DNA from: Methylobacterium sp. J-078
GTDB taxonomy: Bacteria > Pseudomonadota > Alphaproteobacteria > Rhizobiales > Beijerinckiaceae
Assembly: GCF_022829285.1 (NCBI RefSeq)
Contig: NZ_JAKSYI010000038.1
Location: 1 to 64,000 of the forward strand
Length of the DNA stretch: 64,000 bases
Direction of reading: 5' to 3'
In this document: positions 55,474 through 64,000 of the stretch, piece by piece
Position numbering within the stretch: the first letter of the stretch is position 1
How the letters are laid out: each line of letters opens with the position of its first letter
Notes under the pieces: model-generated
What the model saw: the letters and a program-made list of their open reading frames with translations, nothing else
Database searches by the model: none
Told to the model about the DNA's origin: nothing
Made by a program: the position numbers and the translations under genes

Positions 55474-57423
55474 ATGGCCCTCAACCTCACGCAGAAACTC
55501 GTCCAGGCCCACCTCGCCGAGGGCGACCTCACGCCGGGCAGCGACATCGCGCTGACGATCGACCAGACCCTGCTCCAGGACGTCCTCGGCGGCCTCGTCA
55601 TGCTGGAACTCGAGGCGATGGGCGTCGAGCGCGTGAAGGTCGGTCTCGCGGCGCAGTACATCGACCACAACCTCGTGCAGAACGACCACCTCAACGCGGA
55701 CGAGCACATGTTCCTGCGCTCGGCCTGCCGCCGCTTCGGGGTGTGGTACTCGCGCCCCGGCAACGGCATCAGCCATCCCGTGCACATGCAGAGCTTCGGC
55801 AAGCCGGGCCAGACGATGGTCGGCTCCGACAGCCACACTCCCGCCGCCGGGTCCCTCGGCATGCTCGCCTTCGGGGCGGGCGGCGTCGAGGTAGCGCTCG
55901 CCATGGCGGGCCAGCCCCTGAACCTGCGCATGCCCCGGGTCCGGGGCGTCCGGCTCACAGGGCGCCTGCCCGAGTGGGTCAGCGCCAAGGACGTGATCCT
56001 CACCCTGCTGGCGCGCCACGGCGTCGAGGGGGGCTTCGGCCGGATCATCGAGTATCACGGCCCCGGCCTCGAGCACCTGACGGCGATGGACCGACACGTG
56101 ATCGCCAACATGGGCGCCGAGATGGGCGCGACCACGAGCGTCTTCCCCTCGGACGCGGTCACGCGGGCCTTCCTCGAAGGCGTCGGGCGCGGAGCAGACT
56201 GGATTCCCCTCGCCGCCGACGACGGGGCGACCTACGACGAATCCGAAGACCTCGACCTCTCGGCCCTGGTGCCGATGATCGCCAAGCCGTCGAGCCCCGG
56301 CAACGTCGTGCCGGTCTCCGAGGTGGCGGGCACGGAGATCTACCAGTCCTATGTCGGCTCCTCGGCCAATCCGGGGTTTCGCGACTTCGCGGTCGCCGCC
56401 GCGATCGTGAAGGGCCGCCAGGCGCACGACCGGGTCTCCTTCGACATCAACCCGTCGACCCGCGTCGTCCTCGAGACCTTGATCCGCGACGGGCAGCTCT
56501 CGGACCTGATCCACGCGGGCGCGCGGGTGCACCAGGCCGGCTGCAACGGCTGCATCGGCATGGGCCAGGCCCCGGCCTCGGGCCGCAACTCGCTCCGCAC
56601 CGTGCCGCGCAACTTCCCCGGCCGCTCCGGCACCCGCGAAGACAGCGTGTTCCTGTGCAGCCCCGAGACCGCCGCCGCCTCGGCGCTGACCGGCGTCATC
56701 ACCGATCCGCGCACCCTCGACATGCCCTATCCCCGGATCGAGTCCCCCCGGATGGTGGCGGCCAACGCCGCGATGCTGGTGGCCCCCCTGCCCGAGGACG
56801 AGGCGCGCGCGGTGGCGCTGGAGAAATCCGAGAACATCACGACGCTGCCCGAACTCGGCCGGCTCGGGGCCTCGATCCGCGTCCCCGTGATGCTCAAGAC
56901 CGGCGACGACGTCTCCACCGACGACATCATGCCGGCCGGTGCGCGGGTGATGCCGTACTGGTCGAACATCCCCAAGACCTCGGAATTCACCTTCGAGCCC
57001 ATCGACGACACCTATCCCAAGCGCGTCCGCCAGGGCGGCCGGGAGCGGGCCGGGCACGCCATCGTGGGCGGGTCGAACTACGGCCAGGGGTCGAGCCGCG
57101 AGAACGCCGCGCTGGCCCCGCGCTACCTCGGCCTGGAGACGGTGCTGGCCAAGAGCTTCGCCCGCATCCACTGGCAGAACCTCGTCAACTTCGGCGTCCT
57201 GCCGCTGACCTTCGCCGACCCGACCGACCACGACCGCCTGGAGATCGGGGACGTGATCGAGATCGCGGACGTGGCCGGGGCGCTCTCCGCCGGCCCCGAG
57301 ATCGTGGCGCGGCTGGGCAGCGGGGGCGAGATCCGCCTGCGGCACGACCTCTCGCCCCACCAGATCGAGGTGCTCCTGGAAGGCGGCGTGATCAACTGGG
57401 TCCGCGCCCGTCTGGCGGCGTGA
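55474..57423 (+). CDS. Aconitase-family hydratase with an altered cluster-ligand motif
   Basis: A 649-aa single-chain protein with LeuC-like and LeuD-like parts. The first half has MVGSDSHTPAAGSLGMLAFGAGGVE, the second the swivel domain with STDDIMPAG and GGSNYGQGSSRENAALAPRYLG. The family usually binds [4Fe-4S] through a Cys in GSCTN and two in CxxC. Here the pair is present (AGCNGCIGMG), but the first motif reads VGSSANPG, so the expected Cys is Ser. Length and layout resemble the short Aquifex-type aconitases. In this cluster it may hydrate mesaconate or another C5 acid to citramalate rather than serve the TCA cycle. It starts 88 bases after the MFS gene. Confidence 0.75.
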   Translation: MALNLTQKLVQAHLAEGDLTPGSDIALTIDQTLLQDVLGGLVMLELEAMGVERVKVGLAAQYIDHNLVQNDHLNADEHMFLRSACRRFGVWYSRPGNGISHPVHMQSFGKPGQTMVGSDSHTPAAGSLGMLAFGAGGVEVALAMAGQPLNLRMPRVRGVRLTGRLPEWVSAKDVILTLLARHGVEGGFGRIIEYHGPGLEHLTAMDRHVIANMGAEMGATTSVFPSDAVTRAFLEGVGRGADWIPLAADDGATYDESEDLDLSALVPMIAKPSSPGNVVPVSEVAGTEIYQSYVGSSANPGFRDFAVAAAIVKGRQAHDRVSFDINPSTRVVLETLIRDGQLSDLIHAGARVHQAGCNGCIGMGQAPASGRNSLRTVPRNFPGRSGTREDSVFLCSPETAAASALTGVITDPRTLDMPYPRIESPRMVAANAAMLVAPLPEDEARAVALEKSENITTLPELGRLGASIRVPVMLKTGDDVSTDDIMPAGARVMPYWSNIPKTSEFTFEPIDDTYPKRVRQGGRERAGHAIVGGSNYGQGSSRENAALAPRYLGLETVLAKSFARIHWQNLVNFGVLPLTFADPTDHDRLEIGDVIEIADVAGALSAGPEIVARLGSGGEIRLRHDLSPHQIEVLLEGGVINWVRARLAA

Positions 57424-57435
57424 GGATCCCTCACG
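57419..57435. terminator. Short hairpin spanning two converging stop codons
   Basis: CGTGAGG-ATC-CCTCACG. The left arm holds the aconitase-family stop (TGA), the right arm the Lrp stop on the other strand. A seven-base stem without a U-tract, possibly a weak bidirectional terminator. Confidence 0.35.
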
Positions 57436-57937
57436 GGTCGCGCCCGGTCCTCGGGATGGGCAAGGCGCTCGGGATGGGCAAGGCGCTCGCGCGCTTGACC
57501 TGGCCGAGGGCGAAGCTCGACTCGATCGAGGCGACGCCGTCGAGGCGCGTGAGCTTGTCCTTGAGGAAGCGCTCGTAGGCCGCGAGGTCCTCCACCACGA
57601 TGCGCAGCAGGTAATCGCGCTGCCCCGTCATCAGGTAGCAGTCGACCACCTCCGGCCAGCGAGCCACGGCCACGGCGAAGCGGTCGAGTTCCTCCTCGCG
57701 CTGACGTTCGAGCTTCACCGAGGCGAACACGCTGACCGGCAGCCCCACCGCGACCTGATCCACCACCGCCACGTAGGCCTTGATCACGCCGGCCGCCTCC
57801 AGGAGCCGGACGCGCCGCGCGCAGGGCGAGGCGGACAGCCCGACCCGCTCGGCGAGTTGCTGCACCGTCAGGCGGGCATCCTCCTGGAGCGCCACGAGGA
57901 TGCGGCGGTCGATGGCGTCGAGGTCCGATCTTGGCAC
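57431..57937 (-). CDS. Lrp/AsnC-family transcriptional regulator
   Basis: A 168-aa protein. The helix-turn-helix reads LDAIDRRILVALQEDARLTV followed by QLAERVGLSASPCARRVRLLE; the C-terminal ligand-binding RAM domain has VDCYLMTGQRDYLLRIVVED. The tail contains a direct duplication (ALPIPSALPIP) produced by two exact 18-base repeats at 57451-57486. It is divergent from the PDH E1-like gene with a 106-base gap, the same arrangement as mdeR and mdeB in Pseudomonas putida, so it probably activates that gene in response to an amino acid. Confidence 0.85.
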   Translation of the reverse strand: MPRSDLDAIDRRILVALQEDARLTVQQLAERVGLSASPCARRVRLLEAAGVIKAYVAVVDQVAVGLPVSVFASVKLERQREEELDRFAVAVARWPEVVDCYLMTGQRDYLLRIVVEDLAAYERFLKDKLTRLDGVASIESSFALGQVKRASALPIPSALPIPRTGRDP

Positions 57938-58043
57938 GAAGGCCTCGTGTCAGTGGGTCAGAGAGCCGATCTGAGCCAGAAGAGACGCGTACGGCAAGGG
58001 ACTTTGGCCACTTTCACCCCAAAACCTGGATTAACGTTCCTTC

Positions 58044-60437
58044 ATGAGCGATCCGCGACTGCCCTACCTCGCCGCCCTGGCCGCCAAGAGCCTCTGGCTC
58101 TCGACCTGGACGATCCACAACGCCAACCACCTGCGCGCCTCCGCCGACGGGCTGAAGGTGGGCGGGCACCAGGCCTCCTCGGCCTCCCTCTGCGCCATCA
58201 TGACGGCGCTCTACGGCGCGGTGCTGCGGCCCGAGGACCGGGTCGCGGTCAAGCCCCATGCGAGCCCGATCTTCCACGCCCTGCAATACCTGTTCGGCCA
58301 CCAGACCCGGGAGAAGCTGGAGAACTTCCGGGCTTTCGGCGGCGCCCAGTCCTATCCCTCGCGCACGAAGGACGTGGACGACGTCGACTTCTCCACGGGC
58401 TCGGTCGGCCTCGGCGTGGCGCAGACCCTCTTCGCGTCGCTGACGCAGGACTACGTGCGCGCCAAGGGCTGGGGCGCCGACCGGCCCGAGGGCAAGATGG
58501 TGGCGCTCATCGGCGACGCCGAGATGGACGAGGGCAACATCTTCGAGGCCCTGCTGGAGGGCTGGAAGCACGGCCTGCGCAACACCTGGTGGATCGTCGA
58601 TTACAACCGCCAGAGCCTCGACGCGGTGGTGCGCGAGGGATTGTGGGCGAAGTTCGAGGCGATGTTCGCCAATTTCGGCTGGGACGTGGTCGTGCTGCGC
58701 CACGGCACGCTCCAGCAGGCCGCCTTCGCGGAGCCGGGCGGGGCGCGCCTGAAGGACTGGATCGAGGCCTGCCCGAATCAGACCTACTCAGCCCTGGCCT
58801 TCCAGGGCGGCGCGGCCTGGCGCCGGCGCCTGACCGAGGAACTCGGCGACCAGGGCGCGGTCTCGGCCCTGATCGACCGGCGCTCGGACGCCGAACTCGC
58901 AGCCCTGATGGGCAATCTCGGCGGCCACGACCTACCCATGCTGCTGGAGGCCTTCGAGGCCGCCCGCGCCCACGACCGTCCGGTCTGCTTCATCGCCTAC
59001 ACGATCAAGGGCCACGGCCTGCCCCTCGCCGGCCACAAGGACAACCACGCCGGCCTGCTGACCCCGACCCAGGTCGCGGGCTTCCAGGCCGAGATGGGAA
59101 TCCGGCCGGGCCACGAATGGGAGCCCTTCGAAGGTCTCGACGTGGAGCCCGACGCCATGCGGCGCTTCCTCGCCGAGGTGCCCTTCGTGCAGCGCGGCCG
59201 CCGCCGCTACGAGGCGCCGGTCGTACCCGTGCCCGAACGCCTGGCGGCCCCGAAGCAGGCCCTGCTCTCGACGCAGGCCGGGTTCGGGATGCTGATGCAC
59301 GAGATCGCCAAGACCGACGGCGAATTCGCGGCGCGCATCGTCACCACCTCCCCCGACGTCACGGTCTCGACCAATCTCGGCGCCTGGGTGAACCGGCGCG
59401 GCCTCTTCGCCAAAGAAGCGATGGCCGACCTCTTCCGCAAGGAGCGCATCCCCTCGACCTTCAACTGGACCTTCGCGCCCTCCGGCCAGCACCTCGAGCT
59501 CGGCATCGCCGAATCGAACCTGTTCACCGCCCTCTCGGCGCTGGGCCTGTCGCATTCGATCTTCGGCGAGCGCCTGCTGCCGGTGGGCACCCTCTACGAT
59601 CCCTTCATCGAGCGCGGTCTCGATGCCCTGAACTACGCCTGCTACCAGGATGCGCGCTTCCTCCTGGTGGCGACGCCGGCGGGCGTCACCCTCGCGCCCG
59701 AGGGGGGCGCCCACCAGTCGATCAAGACGCCGCTGATCGGCATGGGCCAGGACGGGCTCTCGGCCTTCGAGCCCGCCTTCGTGGACGAACTCGCCGTGCT
59801 GCTGCGCTTCGCTTTCGCGCACATGCAGCGCTCCGGCCCGGCCGAACCGGACCCGGTGACCTGCCTGCCCGATGCGGCCGGCGGCTCGGTCTATTTCCGG
59901 CTCTCGACGCGGAGCCTGGAGCAGCCGGCCCGGGAGATCGGCCCGGATCTCGCCGCCGACATGGTGGCGGGCGCCTACTGGCTGCGCCGGCCCGGCCCGA
60001 ACGCCGAGGTGGTCGTCGCCTACCAGGGCGCCATCGCCCCCGAGGCGATCGCCGCCACGGGGCTGATGGCCGAGGACCGGCGCGACGTCGGCCTCCTCGC
60101 CGTTACCTCCGCCGACCGGCTCCAGGCCGGCTGGACCGCCGCGCAAGGGTTGCGCGAGCGGGGTCGCCCGGAGGCGTCGAGCCATATCGAGCGCCTGCTC
60201 GCCGACGTGCCGGCCCATTGCGGTCTCGTCACCGTCCTCGACGGCCATCCGGCCACCCTCGGCTGGCTCGGATCGGTGCAGGGCCACCGAACTCGCGCGC
60301 TCGGGGTCTCGCAGTTCGGCCAGACCGGCACGATCGCGGACCTGCACCGGCATTTCGGCATCGACGCGCGCGGCATCGCCACGGCGGCCCAGGCCATCGC
60401 CCCGGGCCGGCAGATCCGGCACCTCCGGCTGGCGTGA
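58044..60437 (+). CDS. Homodimeric pyruvate dehydrogenase E1-like / transketolase-family enzyme
   Basis: A 797-aa thiamine-diphosphate enzyme of the AceE type. The cofactor motif GDAEMDEGN...WWIVDYNRQSLD is near residue 155-190, with GHQASSASLCAIMTALYG in the N-terminal part. The second domain has TSPDVTVSTNLGAW and the ELGIAESNLFTALSALGLS block that provides the activating Glu. E. coli AceE is about 890 residues. No E2 or E3 gene is nearby. Together with the divergent Lrp gene it resembles MdeB, which acts on 2-oxobutyrate made from methionine. The adjacent serine/threonine deaminase would also yield 2-oxo acids. Confidence 0.8.
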   Translation: MSDPRLPYLAALAAKSLWLSTWTIHNANHLRASADGLKVGGHQASSASLCAIMTALYGAVLRPEDRVAVKPHASPIFHALQYLFGHQTREKLENFRAFGGAQSYPSRTKDVDDVDFSTGSVGLGVAQTLFASLTQDYVRAKGWGADRPEGKMVALIGDAEMDEGNIFEALLEGWKHGLRNTWWIVDYNRQSLDAVVREGLWAKFEAMFANFGWDVVVLRHGTLQQAAFAEPGGARLKDWIEACPNQTYSALAFQGGAAWRRRLTEELGDQGAVSALIDRRSDAELAALMGNLGGHDLPMLLEAFEAARAHDRPVCFIAYTIKGHGLPLAGHKDNHAGLLTPTQVAGFQAEMGIRPGHEWEPFEGLDVEPDAMRRFLAEVPFVQRGRRRYEAPVVPVPERLAAPKQALLSTQAGFGMLMHEIAKTDGEFAARIVTTSPDVTVSTNLGAWVNRRGLFAKEAMADLFRKERIPSTFNWTFAPSGQHLELGIAESNLFTALSALGLSHSIFGERLLPVGTLYDPFIERGLDALNYACYQDARFLLVATPAGVTLAPEGGAHQSIKTPLIGMGQDGLSAFEPAFVDELAVLLRFAFAHMQRSGPAEPDPVTCLPDAAGGSVYFRLSTRSLEQPAREIGPDLAADMVAGAYWLRRPGPNAEVVVAYQGAIAPEAIAATGLMAEDRRDVGLLAVTSADRLQAGWTAAQGLRERGRPEASSHIERLLADVPAHCGLVTVLDGHPATLGWLGSVQGHRTRALGVSQFGQTGTIADLHRHFGIDARGIATAAQAIAPGRQIRHLRLA

Positions 60438-60453
60438 GACCGGGCCGGATTGC

Positions 60454-61845
60454 TCAGCACTCCGGCAGGTTCACCGCCAGCCCGGCCAAGCTGGTCTCCT
60501 TGTACTTGTGGCTCATCTCCTCGCCGGTCTGGCGCATCGCCGCGATGCAGTTGTCGAGCGGCATGAAGTGCGAGCCGTCGCCGCGCAGAGCCAGGGAGGC
60601 GGCCGCCACCGCCTTGGTGGCGCCGATGCCGTTGCGCTCGATGCAGGGCACCTGCACGAGGCCGGCGACGGGGTCGCAGGTCATGCCGAGATGGTGCTCC
60701 AGGGCGATCTCGGCCGCGTTCTCGACCTGGGCCGGGGTTCCGCCGAGCACGGCGCAGAGCCCGGCCGCCGCCATGGCGCTCGCCGACCCCACCTCCCCCT
60801 GGCAGCCGGCCTCGGCACCCGAGATCGAGGCGTTGTGCTTGATCAGCCCGCCGATGGCGGCTGCGGTGAGGAGGAAATCGGGAACCCGGGCCGGATCGGC
60901 GCCGACACAATGGTCGAGGTAGTACCGGATCACGGCCGGGACGACGCCGGCCGCCCCGTTGGTCGGCGCGGTCACGACCTTGCCGCCGGCCGCGTTCTCC
61001 TCGTTGACCGCCATGGCGTAGACGCTGAGCCAGTCCGAGACCGCGTGCGGCTGGGCCGTGTTCGAGCCGCGCTCGCGCACGAGCTGATCGCGGATGTGCT
61101 TGGCCCGGCGCTTGACACGAAGCCCCCCGGGCAACTCGCCCTCGTGCGCGAGGCCGCGCTCGATGCAGCCGTTCATGACGCCCCAGATGCGGGCGAGGCC
61201 GTCGTCGAACTCCGTCTCCGAGCGATCGACCACCTCGTTGGCGCGCTTCATGGCGGCGATCGACAGGCCGCTCTCGCGGGCCATGCGCAGCATGGTGACC
61301 GCGGTGTCGAAGGGGTAGGGCCAGAGCCGCGGATCGGCCCCTTCCGAGGGTGGCGGCTCGGCGGCCGCGCGCTGCGCCGCCGTGACGATGAAGCCGCCGC
61401 CGATCGAGTAATAGGTCTCCGACAGGACGACCGAGCGCTCCGCGTCGAGGGCCGTCACGACGAGGCCGTTGGCGTGCCCCGGCAGCGCCGGGCCGAAATC
61501 GAACACGATTCCGGTCATCGGGTCGAAGGCCAGTTCCGGCAGGCCGGGGGGAGCGAGGCGCTTGCGGACGCGCAACTCCGCGAGACCGCCCTCGGCAGCA
61601 TCCATCTCGACGTCGGCCGGCCGGAAGCCCAGGAGGCCGAGGGCCACTGCCCGGTCGGTCGCGTGACCCTTGCCCGTGAAGGCGAGAGAGCCGTGCAGGC
61701 TCACCCGGATCGCGGCGGCGGCATCCCTGTCCGGATGGGCGCGCAGGAGGTCCAGGAAGTCGGCCGCCGCCGTCATCGGCCCCATCGTGTGGGACGAGGA
61801 GGGACCGATGCCCGGCTTGAACACGTCGAACACGCTGAGGAACAT
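60454..61845 (-). CDS. sdaA: L-serine dehydratase, single-chain iron-sulfur type
   Basis: A 463-aa protein converting L-serine to pyruvate and ammonia. The beta-domain start [16 protein letters not shown] is diagnostic. The alpha domain carries [10 protein letters not shown] and the Cys ligands in [19 protein letters not shown] and [18 protein letters not shown], which hold the [4Fe-4S] cluster. The ATG at 61845 begins MFLSVFDVF. It converges with the PDH E1-like gene, 16 bases apart. Some members also act on L-threonine. Confidence 0.9.
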   Translation of the reverse strand: MFLSVFDVFKPGIGPSSSHTMGPMTAAADFLDLLRAHPDRDAAAAIRVSLHGSLAFTGKGHATDRAVALGLLGFRPADVEMDAAEGGLAELRVRKRLAPPGLPELAFDPMTGIVFDFGPALPGHANGLVVTALDAERSVVLSETYYSIGGGFIVTAAQRAAAEPPPSEGADPRLWPYPFDTAVTMLRMARESGLSIAAMKRANEVVDRSETEFDDGLARIWGVMNGCIERGLAHEGELPGGLRVKRRAKHIRDQLVRERGSNTAQPHAVSDWLSVYAMAVNEENAAGGKVVTAPTNGAAGVVPAVIRYYLDHCVGADPARVPDFLLTAAAIGGLIKHNASISGAEAGCQGEVGSASAMAAAGLCAVLGGTPAQVENAAEIALEHHLGMTCDPVAGLVQVPCIERNGIGATKAVAAASLALRGDGSHFMPLDNCIAAMRQTGEEMSHKYKETSLAGLAVNLPEC

Positions 61846-62012
61846 CGGTGGGTCCGCTTCGGCAGCGCCGCCCCGGCCGAATGGGCGGCCCGTGCCAGTC
61901 TTCCAAGAGGGGCCTGGCGCCGGAGCAGGGTTCCGGCCGCCAGGGGTCCTAGCACATCCGGTGTGCACCCGCCGGCCCATGGAAGAAACGCGCCAGTTCC
62001 GGGTCGGCGGGG

Positions 62013-62495
62013 TCAGGGCGTGCCGGCGGCCGCGCGCTCCAGGGCGGTGACATCGAGCCGGACCATGGTCTGCATGGCCGCAAAGACGCGGTCGGCCACG
62101 GCGGGGTCTGGATCGGCGAGGAGGCGAGGCAGGATCGCGGGCACGATCTGCCAGGGCACGCCCCAGCGGTCGCGGAGCCAGCCGCACTGGATCTCCGAGC
62201 CGCCGTTCGCGACCAGCCCGTCCCAGAGCCGGTCGACCTCGGCCTGATCGGTGCAAGACACCGAGATCGAGGCGGCCGTGCCGTAATCGGCCGCCACGCC
62301 GCCGTTGAGGGCCTGGAAGCTCTGTCCGCCGAGGACGAACGTCATCATGATGACGTCGCCGGGCTCTCCGCCGGGCCATGGGCCGGGCGCCCGCTGGACG
62401 TGCCCGATGCGGGACTCCGGCACCAGGGAGACGTAGAGGCTGACCGCCGCCTCCGCGTCCCGCTCGAACCACAGGCAGGTGCTGACCTTCGACAT
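62013..62495 (-). CDS. PhnB-like VOC-superfamily protein
   Basis: A 160-aa protein with the glyoxalase/bleomycin-resistance fold of the PhnB/3-demethylubiquinone-methyltransferase-like subgroup: CLWFERDAEAAVSLYVSLVP, MTFVLGGQSFQALNGG, and CGWLRDRWGVPWQIVP. Usual length. First of three small genes of this kind upstream of an ECF sigma gene on the opposite-end side; no substrate can be given. Confidence 0.75.
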   Translation of the reverse strand: MSKVSTCLWFERDAEAAVSLYVSLVPESRIGHVQRAPGPWPGGEPGDVIMMTFVLGGQSFQALNGGVAADYGTAASISVSCTDQAEVDRLWDGLVANGGSEIQCGWLRDRWGVPWQIVPAILPRLLADPDPAVADRVFAAMQTMVRLDVTALERAAAGTP

Positions 62496-62538
62496 CGCGT
62501 TGCTCCCTCGTGGGTTGGGTCGAACAGGGTCCGCGCCG

Positions 62539-63003
62539 CTACAGGTTGGCGGCGAGCTCAGCGAGTTGGTCGGCGCAGCGGCCCCAGCCGTCATGGAAGC
62601 CCATGGCCTCGTGCGCCGCGCAATCCTCCCGCGACCAGTGCAGCACGCGCGCGGTGTAGCGGGTGGCGCCGGCCTCCGGCTCGAAGGTGACGATGCCGGT
62701 GAAGAAGGGCTTGGCCGAGGGCTCCCAGGCCCGGACATAGGCGTCCGTGAAGACGATGCGGGCGTTCTCGACGAGTTCGAGATAGACGCCCTGGCTCGGG
62801 AATTCGGTCCCGTCGGGCCCCCGCATGACGATGCGGGTGGTGCCCCCGACCCGCAGGTCCGTCTCGGCCTCGGCGACCGCGAAGGGTTTCGGCGCGAACC
62901 AGCGTTTCAGGAGTTCCGGATCGGTCCAGGCCCGGTAGAGGGCGGCGGCCGGTGCGGGGATGAGGCGGGTGAGGACGAGTTCGCGTCCGGTCGTGTCGGT
63001 CAT
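62539..63003 (-). CDS. AHSA1/SRPBCC-domain protein
   Basis: A 154-aa protein of the Aha1-C-like START fold: LTRLIPAPAAALYRAWTDPELLKRW, GVYLELVENARIVFTDAY, and the C-terminal helix HEAMGFHDGWGRCADQL. Binds a hydrophobic ligand in related proteins. The start at 63003 is in frame with an upstream codon at 63033 but fits the family length. Part of a set commonly found next to ECF sigma genes of this type. Confidence 0.8.
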   Translation of the reverse strand: MTDTTGRELVLTRLIPAPAAALYRAWTDPELLKRWFAPKPFAVAEAETDLRVGGTTRIVMRGPDGTEFPSQGVYLELVENARIVFTDAYVRAWEPSAKPFFTGIVTFEPEAGATRYTARVLHWSREDCAAHEAMGFHDGWGRCADQLAELAANL

Positions 63004-63085
63004 GGCGGCGCTCCGCGTCGGGCTTGGTGGCAAGGGCTTGGTGGCAAGGGTGTTGGCGGGAACGGTGACGGAGAATGGGACGCGC

Positions 63086-63502
63086 TCAGCGCTTGGCCTG
63101 GTTCATCGCCCAGAGGACGCCGAAGGGGTCGCGCAGCTGGCCGTAGCGGTCCCCCCAGAACATGTCGGCGGGCGGCATCAGGGCGGTCGCGCCCGCCTCG
63201 ACCGCCCGCGCGTAGCGCTCGTCGATCCCCTCGACCATCAGGGTCAGGTTGAAGGCCTGGGGCGCCTGCAGCGCGTGCCCGTGTTCCGGGTAAGCGTCAC
63301 CCAGCATCAGCGACGAGCCGTTCACGTGGAGGTGCACGTGCATGGTCCGGCCCTGCTCGTCGGGCGGTATGGCGCCAACGATCTCGGCGCCGAAGGCGCG
63401 GACGTAGAACTCCGCCGCCTTCATGGCGCCGTCCACCGTCAGGTATGCGACGAGGCCGCCCTTCACGGGGGCGGGGGTCGCGGGTCGATCCGTGCTGCTC
63501 AT
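63086..63502 (-). CDS. VOC-family (PhnB-like) protein
   Basis: A 138-aa protein: GGLVAYLTVDGAMKAAEFYV, LHVNGSSLMLGDAYPEHG, and MFWGDRYGQLRDPFGVLWAM, the pattern of YCII/PhnB-like glyoxalase-fold proteins. It lies about 45 bases downstream of the sigma factor gene and is probably cotranscribed with it. Confidence 0.8.
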   Translation of the reverse strand: MSSTDRPATPAPVKGGLVAYLTVDGAMKAAEFYVRAFGAEIVGAIPPDEQGRTMHVHLHVNGSSLMLGDAYPEHGHALQAPQAFNLTLMVEGIDERYARAVEAGATALMPPADMFWGDRYGQLRDPFGVLWAMNQAKR

Positions 63503-63549
63503 GTCCGGTCCTCTCCTCTGGGGCCGTGTTCCGTGTGCACCAGGCCTCG

Positions 63550-64000
63550 TCACAAGGACGTGTCGGCGGGGCGGCTCCCGACAGGTCCGGCGGATTTTTT
63601 TTCGCGTCCCATCCCGTCGCCGCTCAGGCGGTCGAGCTGGAGGCGGATCTGCGCGGCCTCGGCCGGCGTGCCCGCCAGCGCGATGGCCCGGCCCATCGCC
63701 TCCCGCGCCTCGCCCGTGCGCCCGAGCTGCAGGAGGAATGCCCCGCGCAGGCCGTGGAAGTAGAAGTAGCTGTCCAGCGACCCGGCCAGGGGATCGGCCA
63801 GGGCGAGCCCCGCCGCGGGCCCCTCGGCCTTCCCCACGGCGGAGGCGCGGTTCAGGCTCACCACCGGCGAGGGCTGCATCCGCTCCAGCGCTTCGTACAG
63901 GCGGGCGATGCCGGCCCAGTCGGTGTCCTCGGGGCGCGCCGCGCGGGCGTGGAGGGCAGCGATGGCGGCCTGGATCTGATAGGGGCCGGGGCTCCGGTGC
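63550..64000 (-). CDS. ECF sigma factor with C-terminal extension (partial)
   Basis: Only the last 150 or so residues are in the window. They include the helical extension seen in DUF6596-type (ECF42-like) sigma factors: PYQIQAAIAALHARAARPED, TDWAGIARLYEALERMQPSP, VVSLNRASAVGKAEG and HGLRGAFLLQLGRTGEAREA. The sigma-2 and sigma-4 regions lie beyond the right edge. Such sigma factors are usually neighbours of VOC and YCII-type genes, as here. Confidence 0.75.
   Translation of the reverse strand, partial: HRSPGPYQIQAAIAALHARAARPEDTDWAGIARLYEALERMQPSPVVSLNRASAVGKAEGPAAGLALADPLAGSLDSYFYFHGLRGAFLLQLGRTGEAREAMGRAIALAGTPAEAAQIRLQLDRLSGDGMGREKKSAGPVGSRPADTSL

Noticed and set aside
54015-56048. Antisense frame of about 750 codons over the MFS and aconitase-family genes
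   Set aside because: Arg/Gly/Asp/His-rich low-complexity translation typical of antisense GC-rich DNA.
57857-60922. 1021-codon plus-strand frame over the PDH E1-like gene
   Set aside because: It lies one frame off the real enzyme, which has all thiamine-diphosphate motifs.

Overview
The window looks like high-GC alphaproteobacterial DNA, most plausibly Methylobacterium or a close relative. This rests on base composition of the core genes, on a Csp-like copper-storage protein, on orphan Tad-type genes and on the style of the plasmid replication module. It is an inference; no rRNA or tRNA gene is present to test it.

Positions 1-21,500 are an accessory, mosaic surface-polysaccharide region. 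Strongly AT-rich blocks (about 1.4-8.9 kb, less marked at 14.7-20.9 kb) alternate with a GC-rich block (9.2-13.8 kb), and decayed IS630 and IS5 transposases sit at the joints. It encodes a GT10 fucosyltransferase-like enzyme, an SGNH-like protein, a GSCFA protein, a DUF4214-GT2 fusion and a GT4 enzyme. A gmd-rmd operon for GDP-6-deoxyhexose carries a small unknown module protein and a 671-aa GT4. Two giant proteins follow, a double GT and a GT-TPR-beta protein. No polymerase or flippase is seen, so the cluster more likely decorates a surface glycan or protein than makes a whole polymer.

Positions 21,600-25,800 hold two small unknown genes, three TadE/TadG-like genes and a small Met/His-rich secreted protein. 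Positions 26,000-30,600 are a replicon backbone: ParA, a ribbon-helix-helix partner, flanking repeats that could be the centromere, six iterons, a RepA-type initiator and a tyrosine recombinase. The window is therefore probably from a large plasmid or chromid, or an integrated one. A 1067-aa flagellin with about six internal modules follows.

Positions 36,400-48,700 are a MarR-controlled catabolic operon. It has an amidohydrolase, an alpha/beta hydrolase, a three-gene molybdenum hydroxylase whose [2Fe-2S] subunit is fused to a CoxG-like domain, a complete Liv-type ABC importer and an orphan Rieske ferredoxin. Most genes overlap by a few bases. Uptake followed by ring hydroxylation and hydrolytic opening of an N-heterocycle or cyclic amide is a reasonable hypothesis.

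Positions 48,900-64,000 hold a Tat-exported Csp-like protein, a PAS protein, and a LysR/CoA-transferase/HMG-CoA-lyase-family/MFS/aconitase-family cluster that fits a C5 branched diacid (citramalate, mesaconate or itaconate type) route. Then come an Lrp regulator divergent from a homodimeric PDH E1-like enzyme (compare mdeR-mdeB), an L-serine dehydratase, two VOC proteins, an AHSA1 protein and the end of an ECF sigma factor.
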